Shown: positions 1 through 10,515 of the stretch, one piece after another | How positions within the stretch are numbered: position 1 is the first letter of the stretch | Layout: each line of letters opens with the position of its first letter | Source: Mycobacteriaceae bacterium | GTDB taxonomy: Bacteria; Actinomycetota; Actinomycetes; Mycobacteriales; Mycobacteriaceae | Assembly (NCBI GenBank): GCA_019749805.1 | Contig: JAIEPH010000062.1 | Span: forward strand, 45,911 to 109,910 | Length of the DNA: 64,000 nucleotides | Direction of reading: 5' to 3' | Position numbers and translations under genes: made by a program | Notes under the pieces: generated by a model | The model's input: only the letters and a program-made list of their open reading frames with translations | Told to the model about the DNA's origin: nothing | The model's database searches: none

Positions 1-87
1 GCTGGAGAGTTCCTCGCGCATCTGATTCTTCACATCGCGCCAGCGGCCGTCGAGCGCGTTGCGTAGATGTTCCGCAGTGGGGGTCAT
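1..87 (-). CDS. N-terminal fragment of an acyl-CoA dehydrogenase-like protein (cut by window start)
   Basis: Reverse translation from ATG at 87 gives MTPTAEHLRNALDGRWRDVKNQMREELSS, open to the window edge and resembling mycobacterial FadE/acyl-CoA oxidase N-termini. Confidence 0.4.
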   Translation of the reverse strand, partial: MTPTAEHLRNALDGRWRDVKNQMREELSS

Positions 88-182
88 AACTCGACCGTAG
101 CCTTTTGACGGCCCGCCGAAACTGTGATGTGGAAAACCTAGGCAAGCCTTGCTGGACCAGCCGAAACAGGTGGCGTTGAATC

Positions 183-902
183 GTGCGCATGACTGCACCG
201 ACCGGCGTGCCGCACACGTCCACGCACCGGCACGCCGATGTGACCGGGGGATGGCTGCGCGCCGCGACCTTCGGGGCGATGGACGGCCTGGTCAGCAACA
301 CCGCCCTCATTGCCGGTGTTGCCGCCGCGGCCAGTGCGCACACCGTCGTGATCAGCGGTGTGGCCGGGCTGTTGGCCGGCGCGTTCTCGATGGCGCTGGG
401 CGAGTACACCTCGGTGACTACGGCCAACGAGCAGATCGAGGCCGAGGTCCTGGTGGAACGGCGGGCCTTTCGCAAGCATCCGCAGGCCGAAAAAGCGGAG
501 CTGGTGTCGATGTTGATAGATATGGGGATGACCCGCGAAACCGCTAACAAGGCCACCGAGGAAGTCCACCGCGACGAGAGCCGCGCGCTGAACTTCCACC
601 TCGTCCAGGAACTCGGCGTCGACCCGCGTGAGAAGCCGTCGCCGTGGGTGGCGGCCGGCTCGTCGTTCGTCATGTTCGCGATCGGTGCGATCATTCCGCT
701 GATTCCGTACCTGCTTGGAATCGAATCGCTGTGGCCAGGCCTGCTGTGCGGCGGAATCGGGCTGCTCGTCGCGGGTGGCCTCGCCGCCAGTTTCACCAAG
801 AGGCCGCTGTGGTTTGGGTCGTTGCGGCAGCTCGCATTCGGCGCCGTCGCCATCGCCGCCACCTACGCAGTGGGAAGCCTCGTCGGTACAGTCATCGCGT
901 GA
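183..902 (+). CDS. VIT1/CCC1-family Fe2+/Mn2+ transporter
   Basis: Multi-TM protein with the VIT family pattern (GWLRAATFGAMDGLVSNTALIAGVAAA, GEYTSVTTANEQIEAE); start may be ATG at 189. Confidence 0.85.
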   Translation: MRMTAPTGVPHTSTHRHADVTGGWLRAATFGAMDGLVSNTALIAGVAAAASAHTVVISGVAGLLAGAFSMALGEYTSVTTANEQIEAEVLVERRAFRKHPQAEKAELVSMLIDMGMTRETANKATEEVHRDESRALNFHLVQELGVDPREKPSPWVAAGSSFVMFAIGAIIPLIPYLLGIESLWPGLLCGGIGLLVAGGLAASFTKRPLWFGSLRQLAFGAVAIAATYAVGSLVGTVIA

Positions 903-2011
903 TCAAGCTGCGGTACAGCCTGTTGGCGACCGCCTTGTTGCTTTCCGCCTGCAGTCCCGCATCTGTGTCGTCGACCGGCTTGGAGTACCTCGGGCAGGTC
1001 AATTTCCCGACCGGCTACGTATTCGACGACACGACGGTCGGGGGACTCTCGGCGATCACCTACGACCCCGGCCGCCAGGTGTATTACATCATCAGCGACG
1101 ACCGCTCGGCGAAGAACCCGGCAAGGTTCTACACCGTCCGAATCACCTTGAGCGACAATAGACTGATCGGTATCGAGTGGCGCGAAAACACCTCGCTGCT
1201 GGACCGGTCCGGCGCACCATTTCCGCCGCTGTCGCCTGACGCCACGCCTCCGGTGATACCTCCGGATCCCGAAGGCATCGCCTTCGACGAACGCCGCCAA
1301 CAGCTGTACTGGTCCAGCGAGGGCGAGCGAATCGTCAAGGATCCCAATCGGCCGCTGCTGCTGGATCCGTGGGTCCGTGTCGCCGGGCTCGATGGCGCGT
1401 TCCGCGGTCAATACGACCTGCCGCCCGTGTTGTCGATGTCGCAGCACGACACGGGCCCCCGCACCAACAACGGTCTCGAGGGACTGACGTTGACGCCGAG
1501 CGGCAAGTATCTGTTCGCGGGAATGGAAGACCCAGGTTTCAACGACGGCGCCCCGCCGACCGCCGACACAGGTGCCCTCACCCGCGTCACCCGATTCGAC
1601 GTCTCGACGGGCACTGCCACCGCGCAGTACGCCTACCCGCTGGACCCGATCAGCGCGCCGAACGGCGGCGCGAACGGGCTGTCGGATCTCGTCGCACTCG
1701 ACGACGACAACTTCCTGGTGATCGAACGCTCGCACGGCACCCACAATGTCGCGCGCATCTATCGGGCCAGCACCGCCAACGCCGACAACATCCTGGACAC
1801 GCCGTCACTCGCGGACGCGCCGCCGAGCGCGATGACCAAGAGTCTGGTGGCCGATCTGTCGACGATTGCCCAGGTGCAGAACCTGGACAACGTCGAGGGA
1901 ATTACGTTGGGTCCCAGGCTTTCGGACGGCAGGCAGGTCATCGTGCTCGTCGCTGACGACAATTTCTCGGACGACCAGATGACGCAGTTCTACGCGTTCG
2001 CGATGGAGTGA
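899..2011 (+). CDS. esterase-like activity of phytase family lipoprotein
   Basis: GTG at 899 overlaps the previous stop (GTGA); signal peptide with lipobox LLSAC; phytase-like esterase pattern (GGLSAITYDPGRQVYYIISDDR, PDPEGIAFD, NGLEGLTL). Confidence 0.75.
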   Translation: MIKLRYSLLATALLLSACSPASVSSTGLEYLGQVNFPTGYVFDDTTVGGLSAITYDPGRQVYYIISDDRSAKNPARFYTVRITLSDNRLIGIEWRENTSLLDRSGAPFPPLSPDATPPVIPPDPEGIAFDERRQQLYWSSEGERIVKDPNRPLLLDPWVRVAGLDGAFRGQYDLPPVLSMSQHDTGPRTNNGLEGLTLTPSGKYLFAGMEDPGFNDGAPPTADTGALTRVTRFDVSTGTATAQYAYPLDPISAPNGGANGLSDLVALDDDNFLVIERSHGTHNVARIYRASTANADNILDTPSLADAPPSAMTKSLVADLSTIAQVQNLDNVEGITLGPRLSDGRQVIVLVADDNFSDDQMTQFYAFAME

Positions 2012-2065
2012 ATTCGGCGCGCTGACGCACCGTCACGGGCTGTTGGCGCGCCCGATTCGCAAGGG

Positions 2066-3271
2066 TCAGGTGTCGCTGCCGACGGTGATCGCGGTCGCCT
2101 CGTCGACGTCGTCGAGTTCCTCTTCGTCATCGATACCGATGAGGTGCGAACGGCTGAGCGCCAGGACACCCGCTGCCAGCAACACCGCCGCCGCGCCGAC
2201 CCAGTACGGGGCGTGGACGTTGACCCGTTCACCGAGCACACCGGCGAGCCACGGCGCCAATGCAGCACCGGAGAACCGGACGAAGCTGTAAGCCGCTGAG
2301 GCGACGCCTCTTTCGACCGGCGCAGCCTTCATCACAGTCTCGGTGATCAACGTGTTGTTGATACCGATGAACAATCCCGCCACCACCACACATGTCGCCA
2401 GCACGGTCTTGTTCTCGGTGGCGACGGCCATCGCCGCCAGAGTCGCGGTCATGGCCAAGAGATTCACGAGCAGCGTCGGCACGGTCCCGAAGCGCCGCTG
2501 CAGCCGCGGCGCGACGACCACCGACGTGAACGCCAGCGCGACCCCCCAACCGAAGAAGACCAGACCGATCTCGTGCGCGCTCATGTCGAGCGGAAACGGC
2601 GTGAAGGCCAGCAGCGTGAAGAAGCCGAAGTTGTACAGCAGCGCGGTGATTGCGACGCCGAGCAGACCGCGGTGGCGCAGCGCGCGGAACGGGTCGGCCA
2701 ACGTCGTCGCACGTCCGGCGGGGGGTGTCGACGGCAGCAAAAGTGCCGTGACGACGACGGCGAACGCCATCAGGGCCGACACCCCGAAGAACGGTCCGCG
2801 CCACGAGATCGATCCGAGCACTCCGCCGACCAGCGGGCCGACTGCGATGCCGACACCCAGCGCCGCCTCGTACAGGATGATCGCCTGCGCCACGGAGCCG
2901 CGCGCGGAATTGACGATCGTCGCCAACGCCGTCGCGATGAACAGCGCGTTGCCCAGGCCCCAAAGTGCCCGCCAGCCAACGATTTCGGTGACAGTATCTG
3001 ACATGCCCGCCAGGCCCGCACCAGCGATGATCACGACGAGGCCGAGTAGCAGTGTGCGTTTCGGGCCGATTCGGCTCGCCAGCACGCCGGTGATGAGCAT
3101 GGCGACGCCCATCACCGCCATATAGCTGGTGAACAACAACGACACCTGCGACGGCGACGCGTTCAGGTTGTCGGCGATCGGCTTGAGAATCGGGTCGACC
3201 AGGCCGATACCCATGAACGCGACGACGGACGCGAAGGCAACTGCCCAAACAGCTTTGGGTTGACGCCACAT
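2066..3271 (-). CDS. MFS transporter
   Basis: 401 aa, about 12 hydrophobic segments, MFS N-terminal motif ITGVLASRIGPKRTLLLGL. Confidence 0.9.
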   Translation of the reverse strand: MWRQPKAVWAVAFASVVAFMGIGLVDPILKPIADNLNASPSQVSLLFTSYMAVMGVAMLITGVLASRIGPKRTLLLGLVVIIAGAGLAGMSDTVTEIVGWRALWGLGNALFIATALATIVNSARGSVAQAIILYEAALGVGIAVGPLVGGVLGSISWRGPFFGVSALMAFAVVVTALLLPSTPPAGRATTLADPFRALRHRGLLGVAITALLYNFGFFTLLAFTPFPLDMSAHEIGLVFFGWGVALAFTSVVVAPRLQRRFGTVPTLLVNLLAMTATLAAMAVATENKTVLATCVVVAGLFIGINNTLITETVMKAAPVERGVASAAYSFVRFSGAALAPWLAGVLGERVNVHAPYWVGAAAVLLAAGVLALSRSHLIGIDDEEELDDVDEATAITVGSDT

Positions 3272-3298
3272 AGGGGCGAATGCTCCTTTTCGTATCGA

Positions 3299-3736
3299 CT
3301 ATTTGGCGGCGGTGGGTGAGGCTGCGTCCGCGAGAAGTCCTCGCAACACACGAACTGCCTCACTGAGCGCCTGCCGATCCGACGCGTCCAGACGCTCCAG
3401 GTACGGCTCGATGGCGGCCTCGCGGTCCGCGCGCACCTGCCTCAGCGTCTCGACTCCCTTGGACGTGATCTGGACCAGCACGGCCCGCGCATCGTCGGGG
3501 TCTACGGTGCGTGACACATAACCTCGGTCTTCGAGCCTGCGCACCTGGGTGGTCATCGTCGGCTGCGAGCAGTGATCCAGCACCGCGAGATCCGATATCC
3601 GGGTCGGCCCCTTGTCTTCGATCGTCGACAGCAGCCGCGCCTGCGCGAAGGGCAGGGGTAGCCGGGCGCGCTGCGTGGCCAGTCGGTTGATCCGGGCGAC
3701 CACATGCAGCAGGTCGGCGCCGAGGGTCTGAGTCAT
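3299..3736 (-). CDS. MarR family transcriptional regulator
   Basis: [20 protein letters not shown]...[49 protein letters not shown], a typical MarR winged helix; start trimmed to ATG at 3736. Confidence 0.9.
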   Translation of the reverse strand: MTQTLGADLLHVVARINRLATQRARLPLPFAQARLLSTIEDKGPTRISDLAVLDHCSQPTMTTQVRRLEDRGYVSRTVDPDDARAVLVQITSKGVETLRQVRADREAAIEPYLERLDASDRQALSEAVRVLRGLLADAASPTAAK

Positions 3737-3742
3737 GATCCC

Positions 3743-3764
3743 ACTATTACATAGTCTTACTATG
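3743..3764. promoter_or_regulatory. candidate MarR operator with three alternating half-sites
   Basis: ACTAT-tac-ATAGT-ctt-ACTAT(G); CATAGT-ctt-ACTATG (3750-3764) is a perfect inverted repeat just upstream of the marR start. Confidence 0.6.
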
Positions 3765-3845
3765 CAGTTCAAACGGACGGCAGACCGATTGCTGGTCGCA
3801 GCAAGGCGCCGACCATTCTTAGAAACCGCCTGGCAGAATCGTGCA

Positions 3846-5894
3846 ATGGCCGTGACCGGGGATTCGGGGGTGACTCGCCGTTCCGGCGCGCTGAGCCCGG
3901 GTGAATTGGCTCAGGCGTCGGTGATCGCGGCGCTGTCCGCCGCCACGGCGATCATTGCCGTCGTCGTTCCATTCGCTGCGGGCCTGTCGTTGCTCGGCAC
4001 CGTCCCGATGGGCTTGCTGGCCTACCGTTATCGGCTGCGCGTGCTGCTCACCGCGACTGTGGCGGGTGCGATCATTGCGTTCCTGATCGCCGGCATGGGC
4101 GGCTTCATGACCGTCGTCAACTGCGCCTACATCGGTGGACTGACCGGCATCGTCAAGCGCCGCGGGCGTGGTACGACGACGGTCTTTCTCAGTTCACTGG
4201 TCGCCGGGGCGCTTTTCGGTGTGTTCGTCGTGACGGCGCTGGCGATCCTGACGCGGCTGCGCCACCTGATCTTCGAATCGGTGACCGCAAACATCAACGG
4301 AGTGGCCGCGATCATCGCGCGGATTCCCGAGATGGAGGGCCTGGCCGAGCAGCTCAAACGCGACTTCGCCACCGCGCTGGACTATTGGCCGTTGCTGTTC
4401 TTCGCATCCTCGGTGTGGTCCATCGTCTTTGTCACACTCATCGGGTGGTGGGCGCTGTCGCGGGTGATGTCGCGACTGGTCGCCATCCCCGACGTGCACA
4501 AGCTCGATTCCTCGGCCGACAGCGGAACCATCGCCCCTGTGCCGACGCAGTTGCTTGACGTCCGCTTCCGTTATCCGAACGCCGACCACGACGCGCTCGG
4601 TCCGGTATCGCTGAACGTCGAACCCGGTGAGCACCTCGCGATCACCGGCGCGAACGGTTCGGGCAAGACGACGTTGATGCTGATGCTGGCCGGCCGCGAA
4701 CCGACGTCGGGCACCATCGACCGGCCCGGCGGCGTCGGGCTCGGCCGGCTCGGCGGTACAGCGGTGATCATGCAGCACCCCGAGAGTCAGGTGCTCGGTA
4801 CCCGGGTCGCCGACGACGTGGTGTGGGGTCTGCCTCCGGGGACGACCACGGACATCCCCACGCTGCTCGGCGAGGTCGGGCTGGACGGGCTCGCCGAGCG
4901 CGACACGGGCGGTCTGTCGGGCGGTGAGCTGCAGCGGCTCGCGGTCGCAGCCGCGCTGGCCCGTGAACCGTCGCTGCTGATCGCCGACGAGGTGACGAGC
5001 ATGGTCGACCAGGAGGGGCGGGGCGCGCTGATGTCGGTGCTGTCCGGGCTGACGAAGCACCACGACATGTCGCTGGTGCACATCACCCACTACAACGACG
5101 AGGCGGATGCCGCGGACCGCGCCGTCAATCTGACCGGCAACGGTGGCGCCGCCGACAACACGGACATGGTGGAAACCGCGTCGGCGCCGGCGGCCACCGT
5201 CACCGGCGACCACCACGCCGACAAGCCGGTGCTCGAACTCCGTGGGGTCAATCACGAATACGGCAGCGGAACGCCGTGGGCTGCAATGGCGCTGCGGGAC
5301 ATCACCTTCACCGTCAACGAGGGCGACGGGTTGCTGATTCACGGACTCAACGGATCCGGGAAGTCGACGTTGGCATGGATCATGGCGGGACTCACCGTCC
5401 CGACCAGCGGCAGCTGCCTGCTCGACGGTGTGCCGGTGTCCGATCAGGTTGGCGCCGTTGCCATCTCCTTCCAGGCGGCCCGCCTGCAGCTGATGCGCGG
5501 CCGGGTGGATCTCGAGATCGCATCTGCAGCCGGGTTCTCGCCGCGTGACCGCAAGCGGGTGAGCGAGGCGCTGGCCACCGTCGGCCTGGACAAGGCACTG
5601 GCGAAGCGGCGCATCGACCAACTGAGCGGCGGCCAGATGCGCCGCGTGGTGCTGGCCGGACTGCTGGCGCGCCAGCCCCGCGCGCTCATCCTCGACGAGC
5701 CTCTCGCCGGGCTGGATGCGGCGAGTCAGCGTGGGCTGCTACGGCTCCTGAGTGAGCTGCGACGCCACTTCGGGCTGACCATCGTCATCATCTCCCACGA
5801 CTTCTCGGGCCTCGAGGAAGTGTGCCCACGCACGCTGCATCTGCACAACGGGGTGCTGGCGGCGACACCGACGGTGGCGGGAGACAGATCGTGA
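3846..5894 (+). CDS. ECF-type transporter: membrane S-like domain fused to two ABC ATPase domains
   Basis: About 230 aa hydrophobic N-terminus, then two ATPase domains ([13 protein letters not shown] / [15 protein letters not shown] / LLIADE and [14 protein letters not shown] / [15 protein letters not shown] / LILDEP); resembles Rv2326c of M. tuberculosis. Confidence 0.9.
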   Translation: MAVTGDSGVTRRSGALSPGELAQASVIAALSAATAIIAVVVPFAAGLSLLGTVPMGLLAYRYRLRVLLTATVAGAIIAFLIAGMGGFMTVVNCAYIGGLTGIVKRRGRGTTTVFLSSLVAGALFGVFVVTALAILTRLRHLIFESVTANINGVAAIIARIPEMEGLAEQLKRDFATALDYWPLLFFASSVWSIVFVTLIGWWALSRVMSRLVAIPDVHKLDSSADSGTIAPVPTQLLDVRFRYPNADHDALGPVSLNVEPGEHLAITGANGSGKTTLMLMLAGREPTSGTIDRPGGVGLGRLGGTAVIMQHPESQVLGTRVADDVVWGLPPGTTTDIPTLLGEVGLDGLAERDTGGLSGGELQRLAVAAALAREPSLLIADEVTSMVDQEGRGALMSVLSGLTKHHDMSLVHITHYNDEADAADRAVNLTGNGGAADNTDMVETASAPAATVTGDHHADKPVLELRGVNHEYGSGTPWAAMALRDITFTVNEGDGLLIHGLNGSGKSTLAWIMAGLTVPTSGSCLLDGVPVSDQVGAVAISFQAARLQLMRGRVDLEIASAAGFSPRDRKRVSEALATVGLDKALAKRRIDQLSGGQMRRVVLAGLLARQPRALILDEPLAGLDAASQRGLLRLLSELRRHFGLTIVIISHDFSGLEEVCPRTLHLHNGVLAATPTVAGDRS

Positions 5895-6739
5895 CGGCAC
5901 CGACCGCGAACAAGCGGCAACGCAGGCCGGTGGTGCTGCTGCGCCCCGTGCCGGGTAACAGCGCCATCCATCGGCTGTGGGCCGGAACGAAACTGCTCAT
6001 GGTGGCGGCCATCGGAATCCTGATGACCTTCTATCCGGGGTGGGTTCCGATCGGTGCGGTTGCCGTGCTGGTGCTCATCGCCGCGCGAATCGCGCGGATA
6101 CCCCGCGGCGTGCTGCCGTCCATTCCGGGCTGGCTCTGGATTCTGTTGTTCTTCGGCGGTCTCACAGCGACTTTCGCCGGTGGCAGTCCCGTGATCGACG
6201 TCGGTTCGGTCGAGGTCGGGCTCGGCGGGCTGTTCAACTTCCTGCGGATCACGGCGCTGTCGATCGTTCTGCTCGGGCTGGGCGCCATGGTGTCGTGGAC
6301 GACCAACGTCGCCGAAATCGCCCCCGCCGTAGCCAAATTGGGCCGGCCGCTGAAGGCGCTGCGCATACCGGTCGATGAGTGGGCGGTGGCGCTGGCGTTG
6401 GCGTTGCGCGCATTTCCGATGCTGATCGACGAGTTCCGCGTTTTGTATGCGGCGCGCAGGCTGCGACCGAAAGAGCAAGCGGCCACCAGGCGAGGGCGCT
6501 TCCGTGCCGGGATGCTCGAGCTTGTCGACCTGCTCGCGGCGGCAGTCACCGTTGCACTGCGGCGGGCTGACGAGATGGGCGACGCGATCACCGCCCGCGG
6601 CGGCGTCGGGCAGATCTCGGCATCGCCGTCGGGTCCGAAGGCGATCGACTGGTGGGCGTTGCTGATCGTCGGCCTGATGTGCGCGACGGCGCTCGCGCTG
6701 GAGTTGACGATTCTGGGCACCAGCGCCGTCACGAGGTGA
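5891..6739 (+). CDS. ECF transporter transmembrane component EcfT
   Basis: GTG overlaps previous stop; CbiQ/EcfT pattern ([42 protein letters not shown]). Confidence 0.85.
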   Translation: MTAPTANKRQRRPVVLLRPVPGNSAIHRLWAGTKLLMVAAIGILMTFYPGWVPIGAVAVLVLIAARIARIPRGVLPSIPGWLWILLFFGGLTATFAGGSPVIDVGSVEVGLGGLFNFLRITALSIVLLGLGAMVSWTTNVAEIAPAVAKLGRPLKALRIPVDEWAVALALALRAFPMLIDEFRVLYAARRLRPKEQAATRRGRFRAGMLELVDLLAAAVTVALRRADEMGDAITARGGVGQISASPSGPKAIDWWALLIVGLMCATALALELTILGTSAVTR

Positions 6740-6764
6740 GACCGGCCGCTATTACGGTGGTGGC

Positions 6765-8282
6765 GTGACAGCGCAACGCCGAGTCGACCCCGACTTCCTC
6801 GAGCTGCCGCGCCATGAGCTGGCCGATGCGGCGCTATCTGCGGCGAAGGCCGCCGGAGCCAGTTACGCCGACCTGCGCATACACGCGATCACGACGGACC
6901 ACATCCAGCTGCGCGACGGTGAGCTGGAGGCGGCCGTGGTCAATCGCGAGATCGGGCTGGCGGTGCGGGTGATCGTCGACGGCACGTGGGGCTTCGCCTC
7001 GCACGCCGAGCTGCATCCCGGTACGGCCGCCGAGACCGCGCGCAGGGCCGTTCACGTCGCGGCGACGCTGAAGCCGTTGAACGCGGAACGCATCGAACTG
7101 GCACCCGAGCCGGTGTACTCGGATGTCAGCTGGGTCTCCGACTACCGAATCGACCCGTTCGCCGTCTCCGCGGCGGACAAGATCGCGGTGCTCGGCGAGT
7201 ACTCCGGCCGGCTGATGGCCGCCGACGGTGTGGATCACGTGTCGGCAGGGCTCCATGCCATGAAGGAGCAGACCTTCTACGCCGATACGTTCGGCTCGTC
7301 GATCACTCAGCAGCGGGTGCGGCTGATGCCGACGCTGGACGCCGTCACGGTGGACGCGGCGGCCGGGTCGTTCGAGACGATGCGCACACTGGTGCCGCCG
7401 ATGGCGCGGGGTTGGGAGGTCGTCGCGGGCGATGACGTGTGGAACTGGACCGACGAGCTGGCGCAGCTACCGTCCCTGCTGGCCGAAAAGGCCAAAGCGC
7501 CCAGCGTTTCGGCGGGGCCGACGGATCTGGTGATCGACCCGACCAATCTGTGGTTGACGATCCACGAGTCCATCGGGCACGCCACCGAATACGACCGCGC
7601 GATCGGCTATGAGTCCGCGTACGCCGGCACGTCCTTCGCCACCCCCGACAAGCTGGGCACCATGCGCTACGGGTCGACGGTGATGAATGTCACCGCCGAT
7701 CGCACCGTCGAATACGGTTTGGCCAGTGTCGGTTACGACGACGACGGGGTGGCCGCGCAGAGCTGGGATCTGGTGCGCGACGGCATCTTCGTCGGCTATC
7801 AACTGGACCGGGTGTTCGCGCCCCGGCTCGGTGTCGCACGCTCGAACGGCTGCTCGTACGCCGACTCGCCGCATCACGTGCCGATTCAGCGGATGGCCAA
7901 TGTGTCGCTGCAGCCCGGTACCGATGAGCTGAGCACCGACGATCTCATCGCCCGCGTGCAGGACGGCATCTACATCGTCGGCGACAAGTCGTGGTCGATC
8001 GACATGCAGCGCTACAACTTTCAGTTCACCGGACAGCGGTTCTTCCGGATTCGCGACGGCCGCCTCGACGGTCAGCTGCGCGACGTCGCGTACCAGGCGA
8101 CCACGACTGACTTCTGGGGATCGATGGAAGCCGTCGGCGGTCCGTCGACGTGGCGACTCGGCGGCGCGTTCAACTGCGGCAAGGCCCAGCCCGGCCAGGT
8201 GGCGGCCGTCAGCCACGGCTGTCCGTCGGCGCTGTTCCGCGGGGTGAACGTGCTCAATACGCGCGACGAGTCGGGGCGGTAG
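6765..8282 (+). CDS. tldD: TldD family metalloprotease
   Basis: HExxxH motif in TIHESIGHATEYDRA; TldD architecture. Confidence 0.9.
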   Translation: MTAQRRVDPDFLELPRHELADAALSAAKAAGASYADLRIHAITTDHIQLRDGELEAAVVNREIGLAVRVIVDGTWGFASHAELHPGTAAETARRAVHVAATLKPLNAERIELAPEPVYSDVSWVSDYRIDPFAVSAADKIAVLGEYSGRLMAADGVDHVSAGLHAMKEQTFYADTFGSSITQQRVRLMPTLDAVTVDAAAGSFETMRTLVPPMARGWEVVAGDDVWNWTDELAQLPSLLAEKAKAPSVSAGPTDLVIDPTNLWLTIHESIGHATEYDRAIGYESAYAGTSFATPDKLGTMRYGSTVMNVTADRTVEYGLASVGYDDDGVAAQSWDLVRDGIFVGYQLDRVFAPRLGVARSNGCSYADSPHHVPIQRMANVSLQPGTDELSTDDLIARVQDGIYIVGDKSWSIDMQRYNFQFTGQRFFRIRDGRLDGQLRDVAYQATTTDFWGSMEAVGGPSTWRLGGAFNCGKAQPGQVAAVSHGCPSALFRGVNVLNTRDESGR

Positions 8283-8285
8283 TCG

Positions 8286-9662
8286 GTGATCGGAGCACAG
8301 CAGGTGGTCGAGCGTGCGCTGGCCGAGGCCGACCGACTGGCCAGGGCCGACGAGACCATCGTCTTGGTGACCGACCGCGCGGACGCCTCATTGCGGTGGG
8401 CGGGTAATTCGATGACCACCAACGGTGAATCGGTGAGCCGCAGCACCGCAGTGATATCGATCGTGCGCCAAGGAAAGACGGCGCGCGTTGGGTCGGTGCG
8501 ATCCAGTGACGTGGACCCGTCGTCGATTTCCGGTCTGGTGGCGGCATCGCAGGAGGCTGCGCTCTCGGCGCTCGAGGCTCCAGATGCCGCGCCACCGTTG
8601 CCCGCCAGCGATGCATCCGATGATTGGGACGACCCGGTGGCGGGCACGAGCGTGGAGGCCTTCCTCGGCGTCGCGGGCAGCCTCGCGGCGCGGGGATTCA
8701 GTGGGGCGGATCAGTTGTACGGGTTCGCCCGGCACGACGTCGAGACGACGTTCTTGGCCACCTCGACCGGGTTGCGGCGGCGCCATACCCAGCCGACTGG
8801 CTCGGTGGAGATCAACGGCAAGCGTGACGACGCCAGCGCGTGGGTGGGTTTCAGCACACCCGACTTCGATGATGTGCCAACGGATTCGATGCTCGAGCGG
8901 CTGTCCACGCGGCTGAGCTGGGCGCAACGCAGCGTCGAACTGCCGGCCGGGCGGTACGAGACGATCATGCCGCCGTCGGCGGTGGCGGACATGATGATCT
9001 ACCTGTGGTGGACGATGGACGGCCGCGGCGCCGAGGAGGGCCGGACGGCACTGTCGGCTCCCGGTGGTGGGACGCGGGTGGGGGAGAAGCTCACCGACCT
9101 TCCGCTGACGCTGTACTCCGATCCATCCGCCGACGGGTTGGCGTGCACACCGTTCGTCACGGCGTCGGCGTCGTCGGAGCGCGCGTCGGTGTTCGACAAC
9201 GGGATGGACATCGGACGGGTGGACTGGATCTGCGACGGCACGATCAGCACGCTGGCGTATCCGCGAGCGTCGGCCGCGGAGTTCGGCGCGCCGGTCGCAG
9301 TGCCCGCGGACAACCTGCTGATGACCGGTGGGACCGCCAGCCTGGCGGACATGATCGCGAGCACCGAGCGCGGCCTGCTGCTGACGACGCTGTGGTACAT
9401 CCGCGAGGTCGACCCGGCGGTGCTGCTGCTGACGGGTCTGACCCGCGACGGCGTGTACCTCGTGGAAGACGGTGAGGTGACGGCCGCCGTCAACAATTTC
9501 CGGTTCAACGAGAGCCCGCTGGACCTGCTGCGGCGGGCCACCGAGGCCGGCGCCACGGACCGTACGCTGCCCAGGGAATGGGGCGACTGGGTGACGCGGG
9601 TGACGATGCCGTCGCTGCGGATCCCCGACTTCCACATGTCCTCGGTGAGCCAGGCGCAATAA
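8286..9662 (+). CDS. TldE/PmbA family protein, partner of TldD
   Basis: PmbA-like sequence directly downstream of tldD, lacking the HExxxH motif. Confidence 0.85.
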   Translation: MIGAQQVVERALAEADRLARADETIVLVTDRADASLRWAGNSMTTNGESVSRSTAVISIVRQGKTARVGSVRSSDVDPSSISGLVAASQEAALSALEAPDAAPPLPASDASDDWDDPVAGTSVEAFLGVAGSLAARGFSGADQLYGFARHDVETTFLATSTGLRRRHTQPTGSVEINGKRDDASAWVGFSTPDFDDVPTDSMLERLSTRLSWAQRSVELPAGRYETIMPPSAVADMMIYLWWTMDGRGAEEGRTALSAPGGGTRVGEKLTDLPLTLYSDPSADGLACTPFVTASASSERASVFDNGMDIGRVDWICDGTISTLAYPRASAAEFGAPVAVPADNLLMTGGTASLADMIASTERGLLLTTLWYIREVDPAVLLLTGLTRDGVYLVEDGEVTAAVNNFRFNESPLDLLRRATEAGATDRTLPREWGDWVTRVTMPSLRIPDFHMSSVSQAQ

Positions 9663-9669
9663 TCCTTGG

Positions 9670-10515
9670 GTGAGCGACGAGAATCTGGCCGATCGGATCG
9701 GCGGTCTGGTGGCGATGTCGTCGGGGGACGGGCGTCTGGACACCCTGATGCGGCTGACGTGCGGCAGGGCATTGGGTTTGTATCCACTGCCGATGGAGGT
9801 CGATCTGGTCGATGGGGCGGCCGAGCACGAGCCGATGGTGTGCGCGTTCACCGAGCAGTTCGCCGTCGACGTGACGGGCATCGGTGACAACCAGCGCAAG
9901 CAGCTGGCGGCGGCCCTGGGCGACAACGTGTTTCGAACCGTGGTGATGATCTTCGTCGCCGATTTCGTCCCGAGGGTGTGGGCGGCGTTCGAAGCGCTAG
10001 GGCTGCGCAGGCACGGCAACGGCGGCACCGTCGAGTGGGACCACGACTCCGATCCGACCGACGCCCTGCTCAACGGGTTCCTGCCCGCGGTGGCACGGCT
10101 GCGGGGGCTGGACCCGGTGACGACGGAGGTCGTGCGGCTGCGGGGTGCGACGCAGCACAACTGCCGACTGTGCAAGTCGCGCCGGGAGACCAACGCGCTG
10201 GACGCCGGCGGATCCGAGGATTTGTACGGCGACATCGCGCAGTACGAGTCGTCGGAGAAGTTGACCGAGGCGCACAAGGCGGCGTTGCGGTTCGTCGACG
10301 CGATGATCTGGTCACCGTCACAGATCAGCCCCGACCTCGCCGCGGAGGTTCGCCGGCACTTCTCGAAGGATCAGGCGTTCGAGTTGACACTGGACATCAT
10401 GCGCAACGCCGCCAACAAGATCATGGTGTCGCTGGGGGTGGATGCCCCGCTCGTGACGGACGGCACCGAACTGTTCTCCGTCGATGCCGACGGGCAGACG
10501 GTCTCGGCTCAGTAG
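9670..10515 (+). CDS. carboxymuconolactone decarboxylase / AhpD-like protein
   Basis: AhpD-type CxxC in RGATQHNCRLCKSRRETNAL and helical CMD-like context. Confidence 0.7.
   Translation: MSDENLADRIGGLVAMSSGDGRLDTLMRLTCGRALGLYPLPMEVDLVDGAAEHEPMVCAFTEQFAVDVTGIGDNQRKQLAAALGDNVFRTVVMIFVADFVPRVWAAFEALGLRRHGNGGTVEWDHDSDPTDALLNGFLPAVARLRGLDPVTTEVVRLRGATQHNCRLCKSRRETNALDAGGSEDLYGDIAQYESSEKLTEAHKAALRFVDAMIWSPSQISPDLAAEVRRHFSKDQAFELTLDIMRNAANKIMVSLGVDAPLVTDGTELFSVDADGQTVSAQ

Noticed and set aside
644-898. Upstream extension of the phytase-like lipoprotein ORF
   Set aside because: Arg-rich out-of-frame reading of the VIT gene; the GTG at 899 gives a proper lipoprotein signal.
4194-5621. 475-aa minus-strand ORF
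   Set aside because: Antisense to the fused ECF ATPase gene, His/Arg/Gln-rich shadow frame with no family motif.
8388-10277. 629-aa minus-strand ORF
   Set aside because: Antisense to tldE and the AhpD-like gene; Arg/Pro/His/Ser-rich composition typical of GC-rich shadow frames.
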